NCBI GenBank assembly: GCA_019635795.1
Contig: JAHBYV010000004.1
Coordinates: forward strand, 1 to 64,000
Length of the DNA stretch: 64,000 bases
Origin: Rhizobiaceae bacterium
GTDB taxonomy: Bacteria; Pseudomonadota; Alphaproteobacteria; Rhizobiales; Rhizobiaceae
Reading direction: 5' to 3'
Every line of letters begins with the position of its first letter. The stretch's first letter is position 1. Both the position numbers and the translations under genes were made by a program. Below, piece after piece: positions 45,111 to 54,489 of this stretch. The notes under the pieces were generated by a model. The model searched no databases. It was given only the letters and a program-made list of their open reading frames with translations, and was not told where the DNA came from.

Positions 45111-46550
45111 TCAAGCCGTCCGTATCTTTATGTATTTTGGCTCCAGATAATCGAATATACCGAGTTGCCCCCCTTCGCGTCCCATGCCGCTCTCCTTGAT
45201 GCCGCCGAAGGGGATCTCAGCCGCCGCCAGCAACATGTCGTTTACACCTACCATTCCGACTTCCAGGGCCTCAGCCGCACGTGTCGCTCCTTCCAGAGAT
45301 TTGGAGAAAACGTATCCCGCCAGGCCGAACGGAACGTCGTTGGCGCGCCGGATGGCATCGTCAAGGCTTGAATATCTGGCGAGCGGTGCAACAGGACCGA
45401 AAGGTTCTTCGCGCATAATCAGCGCATCCTCGGGAACATCACCCAAGACTGTGGGCCGGTAGAAGTACCCGCGATTGTGGCCGGCAGGGATTTCCCCGCC
45501 AGCAAGCAATCTTGCGCCTTTCGACTTGGCATCGGCAACCATCTCGATGATCCGCTCACGACCTCGCGCGTTCGCCATCGGGCCCATCTCCACGCCCTGA
45601 TCACTGCCTCGCCCGACTTTCAAATCGTTCGCAAAATCTGCCATTGCTGTTGCAAAGGGCTCGTAAATATCTTCATGCACGTAGAAGCGGCTTGGCGAAA
45701 TGCACACTTGACCCGCATTACGGAATTTCGCGCGGGCGCACGCGGTCGCCGCGGCGACAGGATCTGCGTCTGGAAGAACGAGAACAGGCGCGTGTCCGCC
45801 GAGCTCCATCGAAACCTTTTTTACAGTATCTGCGCATTGCTTCAGGATTAGTTTCCCGACCGGCACAGAACCAGTCAGCGATACCTTCCGTATAATCGGC
45901 GACGCTATGAGGTGGGCTGAAATGCGCGCTGACTCGCCAGTCACCACGTTCAGAACGCCCGCAGGCAAGCCTGCATTCAAGGCGGCAGATGCGATGTGAA
46001 GGGTGCTTGATGGCGCTTCTTCGGAAGGCTTGATCACAATAGGGCACCCGGCAGCCAATGCTGCCGCAATCTTGCGCGCCGGTAACAATGCCGGAAAGTT
46101 CCAGGCAGTGAATGCTGCCACAGGTCCGACGGGGTCAAATCTCACATTCAATCTGACTTCAGGTTCCCGCCCGTCAAGAACGTGCCCGAATATCCGTCGC
46201 GCTTCATCGGCGTACCAGTCGAACTGATCAATCGCCGCATTCCACTCGCCTTTGGCCTCAGCAACCGGCTTACCGGTCTCCGATGACATATCCAGTGCAG
46301 CACGCTCTGACAAATCGCGCATCTCTTGGGCAATGCGGCGAAGAATGACGCTGCGTTCCCACCCGGAAACCTTTTTCCAGTTTGGCGCTTCACGCGCCAA
46401 TACACCTAGCACAAGATCGAGGTCTCTTTCATCTGCCGCGGGGAGGTGCCCTATGATTTCTTCGTCAACCGGATCAATTACAGGACGTTGCTTGCCACCT
46501 TGCGAGGGCCCCCACTTGCCGTCAATGAAAAGGCCGAAGTCTCGATACAT
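45111..46550 (-). CDS. Aldehyde dehydrogenase, semialdehyde/glycolaldehyde type
   Basis: A 479-residue ALDH. FDPVGPVAAFTAWNFPALLP, the base glutamate in SMELGGHAPVLVLPDAD, the catalytic Cys in FRNAGQVCISPSRFYVHEDI, and MREEPFGPVAPLARYSS are visible. Similar enzymes oxidise 2-oxoglutarate semialdehyde, succinate semialdehyde or glycolaldehyde. Beside a sugar-acid dehydratase, a role in non-phosphorylative pentose-type breakdown (2-oxoglutarate semialdehyde to 2-oxoglutarate) is plausible, although the second dehydratase of that route is not seen here. Confidence 0.9.
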   Translation of the reverse strand: MYRDFGLFIDGKWGPSQGGKQRPVIDPVDEEIIGHLPAADERDLDLVLGVLAREAPNWKKVSGWERSVILRRIAQEMRDLSERAALDMSSETGKPVAEAKGEWNAAIDQFDWYADEARRIFGHVLDGREPEVRLNVRFDPVGPVAAFTAWNFPALLPARKIAAALAAGCPIVIKPSEEAPSSTLHIASAALNAGLPAGVLNVVTGESARISAHLIASPIIRKVSLTGSVPVGKLILKQCADTVKKVSMELGGHAPVLVLPDADPVAAATACARAKFRNAGQVCISPSRFYVHEDIYEPFATAMADFANDLKVGRGSDQGVEMGPMANARGRERIIEMVADAKSKGARLLAGGEIPAGHNRGYFYRPTVLGDVPEDALIMREEPFGPVAPLARYSSLDDAIRRANDVPFGLAGYVFSKSLEGATRAAEALEVGMVGVNDMLLAAAEIPFGGIKESGMGREGGQLGIFDYLEPKYIKIRTA

Positions 46551-46696
46551 GCCAAACCTCTTTTGGTTGGTTGCGGAGCTGATGGCTATGAAGGCGGGGC
46601 AGGGGGTGGCTGTAGTTCTTCCGAATTTTGTACGTGCTGCCTAGTCGGGGATGCAAAACCCTGGCGGGCGCAAACCGATGCCGGTATTTCCCGCCC

Positions 46697-47518
46697 TTAT
46701 TCGTTCACTGTAGTCTTATCCTCATGTTGAGCCTGGATAGCTCGCTTCAATTCCTCGATCTGGCTCTCGTTAAATCCCATGCGAGCGGTCACAAGAATTG
46801 CCTCATTTCGTACTGCCGTTTCCCAATCCGAAAGTTTGTCATCCGTTACACGCGGACTCGGTCCTGAAATGCCGATGGCCCCACACACCCTGCCATCATG
46901 CCGGAAGACTGGCGCTGCGATGCAACGAACGCCTATGCTGAATTCCTCGTCATCGTGAGCAACGCCGGTACGTCGCACTTTTGCGAGATGTTTGGAGAAT
47001 GTAACCGGATCGACAATCGTACGGCGCGTGAAGAATTCAAAATCGAGTTCGGAAAATATACGGGTGAAAATTTCCTTTGGCTGGAATGCGAGCATCGCTT
47101 TGCCAAGCGCAGTGCAGTGAAGTGGAGCAAGCGTGCCCACAGGTGCATCGACGCTGACACCACGCTCTGGAACCAACTGGTCAAGATAAAATGACTTGTC
47201 GGCAACCATCATGGCGATATGCGCACACTCTCCAGTGATGTTTACGAGGCTTTCAAGAGAGGGCCGGGCCGCATCACGCAAATCCAGGCGCTTCAGCGCC
47301 TTCTGGCCCATCGCTACCAAGGTGACGCCCAGACTATAGCGCTGGCTGTGAGTGTCTTGCGCAACGAACCCTGCTTGCTCAAGGGTTCGCAACATCCGCG
47401 AGACCGAAGCCTTATCCATCGCCAACTGGCGACCAAGTTCAGACACGCCTACTGGCGAAGCTTCATTTGCCAATGCCTCCAGAAGGCGTACCGCTTTTGT
47501 AACCGAACGAATTTCCAC
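46697..47518 (-). CDS. IclR-family transcriptional regulator
   Basis: A 273-residue regulator. Residues ~1-65 are the winged helix (SVTKAVRLLEALANE, VGVSELGRQLAMDKASVSRM), and the rest is the GAF-like effector domain (LVPERGVSVDAPVGTLAPLH, CTALGKAMLAF, GVAHDDEEFSIGVRCIAAPV). It lies upstream of the aldehyde dehydrogenase and dehydratase genes in the same orientation, 146 bases away, and most likely regulates them and perhaps the adjoining importer operon. Confidence 0.92.
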   Translation of the reverse strand: MEIRSVTKAVRLLEALANEASPVGVSELGRQLAMDKASVSRMLRTLEQAGFVAQDTHSQRYSLGVTLVAMGQKALKRLDLRDAARPSLESLVNITGECAHIAMMVADKSFYLDQLVPERGVSVDAPVGTLAPLHCTALGKAMLAFQPKEIFTRIFSELDFEFFTRRTIVDPVTFSKHLAKVRRTGVAHDDEEFSIGVRCIAAPVFRHDGRVCGAIGISGPSPRVTDDKLSDWETAVRNEAILVTARMGFNESQIEELKRAIQAQHEDKTTVNE

Positions 47519-47576
47519 GTGTTAATTCCAGAATCATGCTGCTTTTTTTGAGATATGATTGATCGGTGCGCACACG

Positions 47577-47610
47577 TCAACGTTGTTTCAAAAAAAATGC
47601 AACGCTGTTG
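47577..47610 (-). promoter_or_regulatory. Candidate IclR operator upstream of the iclR-type gene
   Basis: The palindrome CAACGTTG (47578-47585) and the near-palindrome CAACGCTGTTG (47600-47610) flank an A-rich centre (TTTCAAAAAAAATG). The pair lies 60-90 bases before the start of the IclR-type gene. Paired palindromes with an A-tract are usual for autoregulated IclR proteins. Confidence 0.45.
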
Positions 47611-47751
47611 TTTGTTTATTCATGCGCGCAGCAATCATCTACGCTCGGAGAGCGGGCTCATCCGCGTTGCATTAGACATACCAAGGGCAGGGTTCAGAAT
47701 GCTCTGAGGAATCTCTCCGGTAAAAGGTGACCGGTATCCGCCACACTTTGA

Positions 47752-48672
47752 CTACAAGTGAAAATCACCTGAGGATTCTGGCTGGTACATCACCTTTTCA
47801 ATCAGAAGGCGTCGCGTTCGGTCGGACACCATCCAATCGATGGCATCACCCTCCTGATAGCCAAGGATTGCGGTGCCGACGTCGGAGAATACTGACAGTT
47901 TCCCGGAGTGCTCGTCGGCATCTTGCGGATAGACAAGCGCTACTTCTCTTTTTTCATCGTCCAGTCGCAGCAATACCGTGGAATTCATTGTCACGACATC
48001 GCGAGCAACTTGCTGGGGCTCAACCACAATGGCTCGTTCGATTTCGTGCTCAAGCTCGGCGACAGGCGTGCCGTCTTCGAGTCCGATCAGGTTTTGGAGC
48101 CGGCCCTTGTCTATCTCGGTAATATAGATATCCGTAGAGTATGTCATGGTGCCTTCACGCAAGAGCCGAAGATACCTGCCAGATGTCATGGACAGCGTGT
48201 TGAGCGTTGGCGTCTCGAGTTTGAGGACAAAGCCGCAGCGCTCAAACCCCTTCAATGAGCGTGTGTTGCTGGGGTGAATCCTTGCCATGACACTCTCTGC
48301 CCGCATGTCGAAGAAAGCGAGCTTCAAACCTTCGCGGATGGTACTGGTCCCAAGCCCGCGCCCCCAATTTTGATGGTCGCCGATTACCAGGACGATCTCA
48401 CACTCTTTACCGGTTTTTACCAAGCGAACGAAGCCGACGGGAACATCGTTTCGGTCGTAAGCCATAAAGAAACGGCCACCTTGATTGAAAAGATGTGTCA
48501 GGATTGGCATTTGAGCTCGATCTACGGCCTGTTCGATGAATCGAGACACATTGCGGGAGTCGCTCAGGTAGCGGGTGACGCGTTCATCTTCCAACCAATC
48601 CATCAGGGTGAAAGCGTGTGTCCGGGTAATTTCCAGCCGCAACGAAACAAAAGGCTTGTTCATCTTCGCCAC
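47752..48672 (-). CDS. GNAT acetyltransferase fused to an Rnk/GreA-type regulator domain
   Basis: A 306-residue two-domain protein. Residues ~1-170 are a RimJ-like GNAT fold (PFVSLRLEITRTHAF, acetyl-CoA loop DHQNWGRGLGTSTIREGL, MARIHPSNTRSLKGFERCGF). Residues ~176-295 begin MTYSTDIYITEIDKGRLQNL and follow the Rnk pattern: a short helical head and a GreA/GreB C-terminal-like domain (VFSDVGTAILGYQEGDAIDW). Such fusions are annotated in Brucella relatives as bifunctional acetyltransferase/nucleoside diphosphate kinase regulators. Substrates are unknown. An internal ATG begins the Rnk part, so a separate short product could also be made. Confidence 0.85.
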   Translation of the reverse strand: MAKMNKPFVSLRLEITRTHAFTLMDWLEDERVTRYLSDSRNVSRFIEQAVDRAQMPILTHLFNQGGRFFMAYDRNDVPVGFVRLVKTGKECEIVLVIGDHQNWGRGLGTSTIREGLKLAFFDMRAESVMARIHPSNTRSLKGFERCGFVLKLETPTLNTLSMTSGRYLRLLREGTMTYSTDIYITEIDKGRLQNLIGLEDGTPVAELEHEIERAIVVEPQQVARDVVTMNSTVLLRLDDEKREVALVYPQDADEHSGKLSVFSDVGTAILGYQEGDAIDWMVSDRTRRLLIEKVMYQPESSGDFHL

Positions 48673-49109
48673 CTTGGTCGCAAGAATGAAAGCCTGTCAC
48701 GGTCGCTGCCGTGCTGGTTCTTTCGGATCAGATTCTAAAAACACTCCTTAGCAAAGATCAGATCATGAAGGCCAGCAGTGAAGCATGCGAATGCGCATTG
48801 AAGAACGTCTGAATTATCTGCGTCTGCGCAGCATATTTCCGCACGTATGGCCGACGGTTGTACCGGGCTTTTCAAAACCGAACCATCTTGCGCGGCGTGA
48901 AGATTGGGGATATTCGACGGCTCTGAGATTGTTGACCTTGTGCAGCAATCGGATGCTCAAGACGAGAGCCTCAGGATCGAAATGTCACAATTGCCTTCGG
49001 GTCCATTCATGAATCTGACCCGGTGAGCGGGATTCTGATGCCAGCCATTGACTGGGGCAGCCATCCCGTTCACCGAATTACCTATCGAGGAAAATGGAGG
49101 ACAGGATCA
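48673..49109. other. Intergenic region with no convincing gene
   Basis: About 440 bases between two minus-strand genes. It should contain the promoter of the GNAT-Rnk gene. Short frames on the plus strand (for example 48785-49012) lack a domain and a ribosome site. No repeat or RNA gene was recognised. Confidence 0.4.
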
Positions 49110-50120
49110 CTAGTCGTCCTGGGCGTCTGCCTCCTGAATCGCAGAAAGCTTCCACTCGCCGCCTTTTTTCCGTACGAATGTCCAAAGCTCTACCGTCTCG
49201 GTTGGCTCTTCAACGCCGCCTGCCAAAGCGCCTGTGGTTCGGTCGCGCAGAACGTCGATCGCCTCATAGCGGAAGGCTGCGGTTGCGTAATCTTCCTCGC
49301 CCTCGTTCCATGCCTCTGCAATGTCTGCCTGAAGCAAATGGACGCCCGACACTTCATTGCGCACGCCGCGTTTGGCGTTTTCGGCAAGTTCTTCCGAGAA
49401 GAAGGAAACCATCTCGGGAGTCGAGAGCCGACGCAGTTCGGCGTGGTCCTCGTCCGCAAAAGCGCGTTGCACCTCGCCAAGACGACGTTCGAACATATCC
49501 AGGTCCGCAGAGTCGAGCGTTATGTCGGTCGTCTGCGGTGCAGACACCGCGCCACCACCGATGCGTGGCATTGTGAAACCGGAGGGTGACCGAGGTGTCG
49601 CAGACTGAGGTGCTGCATCACGCTGTAACGACTTTTCAAAGTCTGGACCGCCGGTGCTCACAGGTGAGGGCGCACCGCCTGCGGCAGCTGTCTGACTGCG
49701 CGAGCGGAAAAACGCCATTGCCAGCCACACCAGTGCGCCGAACAGGAGCAACTGGACAAGAAAGCCAAGGGCACCGGCCATGCCGCCGAAGCCATAACCC
49801 AGCAACATTCCGAACAGGCCGCCGATCAGAATGCCTCGCATTAGTCCGCCACCCAGACCATTAAGCAGGCCGGGCCGCTGCTGCTGACCCATCGTCTGCT
49901 GCTGGCGCGTTGCCGTATTTGGCGCAGGCGTCATGCTGCGCTCAACCGGGCCAGTCTGGTTCGGAGCGGTTCTAGTTGGTGGAACAGCCTGTTGTGTGCG
50001 GAATCCACGGCTACCGAAACTGCCGCCGCGGCGTGCCTCGGCAAAATCAACAGAAATAAGTGTCATGGCGACACAAGCCGCCGAAAAAAGAGCAAGTAAT
50101 CTAAAGCGTCCAAAGCGCAT
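49110..50120 (-). CDS. Tim44-like domain membrane protein
   Basis: A 336-residue protein. The ATG at 50120 gives a signal or anchor segment (LLALFSAACVAMTLISVDF), then a Gly/Ser/Gln-rich stretch. Two close hydrophobic segments follow (GILIGGLFGMLLGYGFGGM and LVQLLLFGALVWLAMAFF). The C-terminal ~140 residues (FERRLGEVQRAFADEDHAEL to FVRKKGGEWKLSAIQEAD) match the Tim44-like domain, an NTF2-like fold. Bacterial members are inner-membrane proteins of uncertain role, possibly linked to protein translocation or membrane stress. It stands alone between operons. Confidence 0.85.
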   Translation of the reverse strand: MRFGRFRLLALFSAACVAMTLISVDFAEARRGGSFGSRGFRTQQAVPPTRTAPNQTGPVERSMTPAPNTATRQQQTMGQQQRPGLLNGLGGGLMRGILIGGLFGMLLGYGFGGMAGALGFLVQLLLFGALVWLAMAFFRSRSQTAAAGGAPSPVSTGGPDFEKSLQRDAAPQSATPRSPSGFTMPRIGGGAVSAPQTTDITLDSADLDMFERRLGEVQRAFADEDHAELRRLSTPEMVSFFSEELAENAKRGVRNEVSGVHLLQADIAEAWNEGEEDYATAAFRYEAIDVLRDRTTGALAGGVEEPTETVELWTFVRKKGGEWKLSAIQEADAQDD

Positions 50121-50336
50121 TATGCAACCTCTGCTAGAGTTACCCGCTCGGGAGCATAGCGAAGCGGGCGTGGTTTCAACGGTCCGACATCGCGACACTT
50201 AAGGAAGGTCGCCAGAGGGGCCCGGTCCGCAAGTCTCGATATGGCAACATATAATCGCTGTTGCAAGGTGTCGGACCGGTTTAGGTTAGCTGCTCACGCG
50301 GAACTGATTGCGAGAAATTGGACAGCTCACCACGTG

Positions 50337-51164
50337 CTAGCTCAGAAGCGATTCCAGAAGTGGGTGATTGGGGTCTGCGAGACCTTCAATGATATTGAAA
50401 TGATGTCGATCCGGTTCGGTGATCGCTACGGTCGATGCTCCAAGGCCAGCCCAGATATTTGCAAGAAGTTCATTTTGCCGCAAGAATTCTGACCGCTCCG
50501 CGCCGCCAACCCAACATGTGAGGCGCACACCTTCTGTAGGCCTTAGCAACACCGGGCTTTCCGCAATAGCTTCTTCTTCGTCTATGCGCAGTTTCTCGTT
50601 CATCCCTGTCCGCATAAGCGGCCTTAAATCGTGCACACCGGAAATGGAAAGAACGTGGCGTATCCTGGCTCGTGTACGTTCGGATAATGGAGAAGTTGCA
50701 CTGGCCATGCGTGAAACGAGATGGCCGCCTGCCGAATGACCCGTAAGCATTATGGGACCGTCTACCTCAGCGGCGGCAAACTCGATAGCTGCCCCTATCT
50801 CCTTGACGATTCCGCCGATGCGAATGTCCGGGCAAAGCGTGTATGAGGGCATTGCGACCGCATAGCCGCGTGCAAGCGACCCTGCCGCCAGATGTGACCA
50901 GTGGTCTTTGTCGAAAGATAGCCAATAGCCGCCATGGACAAAAACCACCAAACCAAGCGGCGATTGTTCCGGCAGGAAAAGATCGATCCTGTTGCGTGGG
51001 CTTGAGCCGTAGGAAACATTTAGTTTGGCGCGGAATTGTGATCCCTGACCTTCACGAAATTCGAGCGCCTTTTTCGCCCAGCCTGCGGGCCATGATTGAC
51101 CGTCCGGTATATGGGTAACGTTGGTGTAGGCATCGCTCCAGTTTTCAATATGGCGGCGCAACAT
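50337..51164 (-). CDS. Alpha/beta hydrolase, kynurenine formamidase-like
   Basis: A 275-residue serine hydrolase. The oxyanion motif HGGYW at 78-81 and following, nucleophile Ser144 in TGHSAGGHLV, and a C-terminal His (DRHHFN, 254/255) form the expected triad with an Asp. HGGYW is typical of arylformamidase-like enzymes, which hydrolyse N-formyl amides or small esters. It diverges from the first branched-chain-type importer with a 191-base gap, so it may process that importer's substrate. No signal peptide; cytoplasmic. Confidence 0.82.
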   Translation of the reverse strand: MLRRHIENWSDAYTNVTHIPDGQSWPAGWAKKALEFREGQGSQFRAKLNVSYGSSPRNRIDLFLPEQSPLGLVVFVHGGYWLSFDKDHWSHLAAGSLARGYAVAMPSYTLCPDIRIGGIVKEIGAAIEFAAAEVDGPIMLTGHSAGGHLVSRMASATSPLSERTRARIRHVLSISGVHDLRPLMRTGMNEKLRIDEEEAIAESPVLLRPTEGVRLTCWVGGAERSEFLRQNELLANIWAGLGASTVAITEPDRHHFNIIEGLADPNHPLLESLLS

Positions 51165-51355
51165 GCGTGTCTCCGGGAAAAAGGTCTCGAGTAATCATCA
51201 AAAAGCTATCCATAAGCGGACGCGGTATTGACTGGACCCGAGGGTTAACGGTTATTGAAGGCGCTCTTCGGCCGATACGGTTCGGAGTACGGAAAAAGCA
51301 ACTGGTCGGCTGCAATCAACCGTGGCGAGTCTGGCAGGATAGAGGGAGAAAGTGA

Positions 51356-52498
51356 ATGAGGAAAATTCTGGCGGCGGGCCTTGTGACGCTCTCGTTAACA
51401 GCATTGGCGACGGCAGAGCCTGTAAAAGTCGGTTTGATCACCACATTGTCAGGCGGCGGCGCAGGCCTTGGCGTAGACGTGCGTGATGGTTTCATGCTGG
51501 CCTTGAAGCTCAATCCGGATGGCGCGAAGGACATTACCGTGGTCGCTGAGGATGACGCGATGAAGCCGGAGTTGGCGGTGCAGATCGCTGACAAGATGAT
51601 ACAGTCCGAGCAGGTTGACGTTCTCACCGGGATAATCTGGTCGAACCTCGCGATGGCGGTGGTTCCGAACGCCGTTGCGCAGGACAAGTTTTACCTTTCG
51701 CCCAATGCAGGTCCTTCGCCACTTGCCGGTGACAAGTGCAACGCGAATTATTTCAACGTTGCCTATCAGAACGACAATTTCCATGAGGCGGCTGGTCAAT
51801 ACGCGCAGCAGTCGGGCCTGAAAAAGGTCTTCATCATGGCTCCAAACTATCCCGCCGGAACCGACTCGCTGAACGGCTTCAAGCGCTATTACAAAGGCGA
51901 GTTGGCAGGCGAGGTTTATACAAAGCTCGGTCAGACCGACTATGCGGCTGAAATTGCGCAAATCCGTGCATCCGGCGCAGATTCTGTATTCTTCTTCCTT
52001 CCCGGCGGCATGGGGATCGCTTTCGTCAAGCAATATGCCCAGTCGGGCGTAGGCACTCCGCTCATCGGCCCTGGTTTCTCATTCGATCAGGATGTGCTGG
52101 CTGCGATCGGTGATCCGGCACTTGGTGCAAAGAACACTGCCTCATGGTCTCCGGATCTCGACAATCCTGCCAACAAGGCTTTTGTTGATGAGTTCAAGAA
52201 GGCCTACAATCGCCTTCCTTCGGTATATGCTGCACAGGCATATGACACGGCCAATCTTCTGATTTCTGCCTCAACGAAAGCCAGCGTCAAGGATGCAGAG
52301 GCTTTCCGAGCGGCGCTGAAGGCGGCAGAATTCAATTCGGTTCGTGGCAAGTTCAAGTTCAACACAAACAATCACCCGATCCAGGACCTTTACGTGCGCG
52401 AGGTCGTCAAGGATGGGGATACACTCACCAACAAGATCATTGCGACGGCGTTCACCGATCATGGTGATGCCTATGCCGAAAAGTGCGCAATGAAATAA
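51356..52498 (+). CDS. Branched-chain amino acid-type ABC substrate-binding protein (importer 1)
   Basis: A 380-residue LivJ-like periplasmic protein. The signal peptide is MRKILAAGLVTLSLTALATA, then VKVGLITTLSGGGAGLGVDVRDG (family start pattern), KPELAVQIADKMIQSEQVD, and GQTDYAAEIAQIRASGADSV near the hinge. AGREGAGAAAGTG-type ribosome site AGGGAGAAAG precedes the ATG. The ligand may be an aromatic or branched carboxylate, an amide or an amino acid; proteins of this family are diverse. Confidence 0.92.
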   Translation: MRKILAAGLVTLSLTALATAEPVKVGLITTLSGGGAGLGVDVRDGFMLALKLNPDGAKDITVVAEDDAMKPELAVQIADKMIQSEQVDVLTGIIWSNLAMAVVPNAVAQDKFYLSPNAGPSPLAGDKCNANYFNVAYQNDNFHEAAGQYAQQSGLKKVFIMAPNYPAGTDSLNGFKRYYKGELAGEVYTKLGQTDYAAEIAQIRASGADSVFFFLPGGMGIAFVKQYAQSGVGTPLIGPGFSFDQDVLAAIGDPALGAKNTASWSPDLDNPANKAFVDEFKKAYNRLPSVYAAQAYDTANLLISASTKASVKDAEAFRAALKAAEFNSVRGKFKFNTNNHPIQDLYVREVVKDGDTLTNKIIATAFTDHGDAYAEKCAMK

Positions 52499-52526
52499 AC
52501 CTCGTCTGCGCCGCCAGCCTGTTCGC

Positions 52527-52554
52527 GGTTCGCCTTTTCATAGGAAGGCGAACC
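52527..52554 (+). terminator. Hairpin after the importer 1 binding-protein gene
   Basis: GGTTCGCCTT (52527-52536) pairs with AAGGCGAACC (52545-52554) around an eight-base loop. No T-run follows. It separates the binding-protein gene from the permease genes, as in four other importers in this window. Confidence 0.75.
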
Positions 52555-52600
52555 AACTCAGCATTCCAGCGGTTGCGGCGCACTCGATAGCGAGCGCTTC

Positions 52601-53521
52601 GTGTCCACCTCACTTGTCCTTGAGCAGTTGCTGAACGGCGTACAGTTCGGCGTCATGCTGTTCCTTATGGCTGCGGGCCTTACCCTGATTTTTGGCGTCA
52701 TGGGCCTGATCAACCTCGCTCATGGCTCGCTCTACATGATTGGCGCGCTTGTGTGCGCAACTGTGGCAGCGTGGACCGGATCGTTCTGGCTCGGTCTTGC
52801 CGCGAGTCTGGTGGGTACCGCTGCAGCAGGGGCCTTGATTGAGGTCGCCGTGATACGCAGGCTTTATGGCCGCGACCATCTTGATCAGGTGCTCGCGACG
52901 TTCGCGCTTATCCTGATCCTATCGGAAGGTGCGCGTTGGTTGTTTGGCTCATTTGCGCTCTACCTCGATATACCTCCCGTGCTTTCCGGCTCCGTCGAAC
53001 TGCCGGGAGGCGTACATTATCCGCTGTATCGACTGGCGATTATTGCGGCTGGCCTTCTTGTCGCCGTCGGCTTGTACTTGCTGATAAGCCGCACCCGGCT
53101 TGGAATGCGAATTCGTGCCGGAGAGAGCGACCGCGAGATGATTGGTGCGCTCGGAGTTGATATCCAGATGCTTTATACGATCGTTTTCGCGCTCGGTGCT
53201 GCGCTTGCAGGTATGGCGGGCGCGATGGTTGGCGCGCTGCAATCAGTACAGGTGGGCATGGGTGAGCCGGTATTGATACTTGCATTCGTGGTCATTGTTA
53301 TCGGGGGCATAGGCTCCGTGCGTGGCGCTCTGGTCGGTGCATTGCTGGTAGGGATCATTGACACGATGGGACGTATACTATTGCCGCAAATGCTCGCTGC
53401 GGTGATTGGTCCTGCAAAAGCGGCGGGAATTGGTGCGGCAATCGCGTCAATGTCTATTTACGTGGTCATGGCGTTGGTGCTTGCGTTGAAGCCCAAAGGC
53501 CTGTTTCCGGCAGGAACATGA
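52601..53521 (+). CDS. Branched-chain-type ABC permease, LivH-like (importer 1)
   Basis: A 306-residue permease from a GTG start. LEQLLNGVQFGVMLFLMAAG opens helix one, followed by LTLIFGVMGLINLAHGSLYM, the LivH hallmark (NLAHG). IRAGESDREMIGALGVDIQM is the ATPase contact region and VIVIGGIGSVRGALVGALLVG the conserved C-terminal stretch. Its stop overlaps the LivM-like start (ATGA). No good ribosome site is seen, so coupling to the binding-protein transcript may be weak. Confidence 0.92.
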   Translation: MSTSLVLEQLLNGVQFGVMLFLMAAGLTLIFGVMGLINLAHGSLYMIGALVCATVAAWTGSFWLGLAASLVGTAAAGALIEVAVIRRLYGRDHLDQVLATFALILILSEGARWLFGSFALYLDIPPVLSGSVELPGGVHYPLYRLAIIAAGLLVAVGLYLLISRTRLGMRIRAGESDREMIGALGVDIQMLYTIVFALGAALAGMAGAMVGALQSVQVGMGEPVLILAFVVIVIGGIGSVRGALVGALLVGIIDTMGRILLPQMLAAVIGPAKAAGIGAAIASMSIYVVMALVLALKPKGLFPAGT

Positions 53522-54489
53522 TGACCCGCGAAAATGTAGTCTCTATCGTTCTGCTGTGCGGTCTTTTGATATTGCCATTTGTAGCACAGGCGGCTGGCTA
53601 TCCCTTTTACATGACGCTCGCGACCCGCATGGCGATTTTAGCCGTGGCCGCTGTTGGGCTGAATATCGCTCTTGGTCTCGGCGGTCTGGTATCGTTCGGG
53701 CACGCGGCATTCTTCGGCATTGGCGGCTACGCGGCAGGAGTAATTGCATCGCATGCGATGAATGGTGAACATTTGCTCGGCTTCGCCGTGCCTGCTTCGA
53801 TGCCTGTGGCGTGGTTGATCGGCATGTTGGCTGCCGGTCTGGTCGCGATAGTGACGGGCTTGATCAGCTTAAGAACGTCCGGCGTCTACTTTATTATGAT
53901 CACACTCGCCTTCGCCCAGATGATTTACTATTTCGCGATTTCCTGGCCCGCTTATGGCGGGGAGGATGGGCTTTCCATCGCAATGCGGAACAGCTTCCCC
54001 GGTGCCAATACAGCGCGCCCTTCGGATTTGTTTCTGGTGTCTTTCGCAATTCTGCTGGTTGTGTTGCTGTTTTTCTGGCGCCTTCGCGATTCAAGGTTTG
54101 GCGCAGCGCTTCAGGCTGCAAGGCAGAATGAAGGCCGTGTTGCCGCTGTTGGCATTGAACCTTTCCCGATACGGCTCGTCGCTTTCGTGCTGTCCGCAAT
54201 GATTACAGCCGTAGCTGGTGCGATGTATGCGGAGTTGAACCGCTTCGTCAGCCCTTCGATGCTCTCATGGACGATGTCAGGTGAGCTTATCGTGCTCATT
54301 ATACTTGGCGGTGTGGGGCGTGTGGTTGGGCCTGTGGCCGGTGCATTCGTTTTCGTGGTGCTCGAATACTGGCTTGGCGGTCTGACAGAACGCTGGCAAT
54401 TCTTCCTTGGTCTGATGCTGCTTGCCATCGTGCTTTTCTCGCCAGGTGGGCTGATGGGATTGCTCGCCGGAAAGGCGCGGCATGACTGA
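53518..54489 (+). CDS. Branched-chain-type ABC permease, LivM-like (importer 1)
   Basis: A 323-residue permease. NIALGLGGLVSFGHAAFFGIG is the LivM signature, with GYAAGVI following; LQAARQNEGRVAAVGIEPFP is the coupling loop and LIILGGVGRVVGPVAGAFVF the C-terminal motif. It overlaps the LivH-like gene by four bases and the ATPase gene by eight, so the importer genes are tightly coupled. Confidence 0.92.
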   Translation: MMTRENVVSIVLLCGLLILPFVAQAAGYPFYMTLATRMAILAVAAVGLNIALGLGGLVSFGHAAFFGIGGYAAGVIASHAMNGEHLLGFAVPASMPVAWLIGMLAAGLVAIVTGLISLRTSGVYFIMITLAFAQMIYYFAISWPAYGGEDGLSIAMRNSFPGANTARPSDLFLVSFAILLVVLLFFWRLRDSRFGAALQAARQNEGRVAAVGIEPFPIRLVAFVLSAMITAVAGAMYAELNRFVSPSMLSWTMSGELIVLIILGGVGRVVGPVAGAFVFVVLEYWLGGLTERWQFFLGLMLLAIVLFSPGGLMGLLAGKARHD

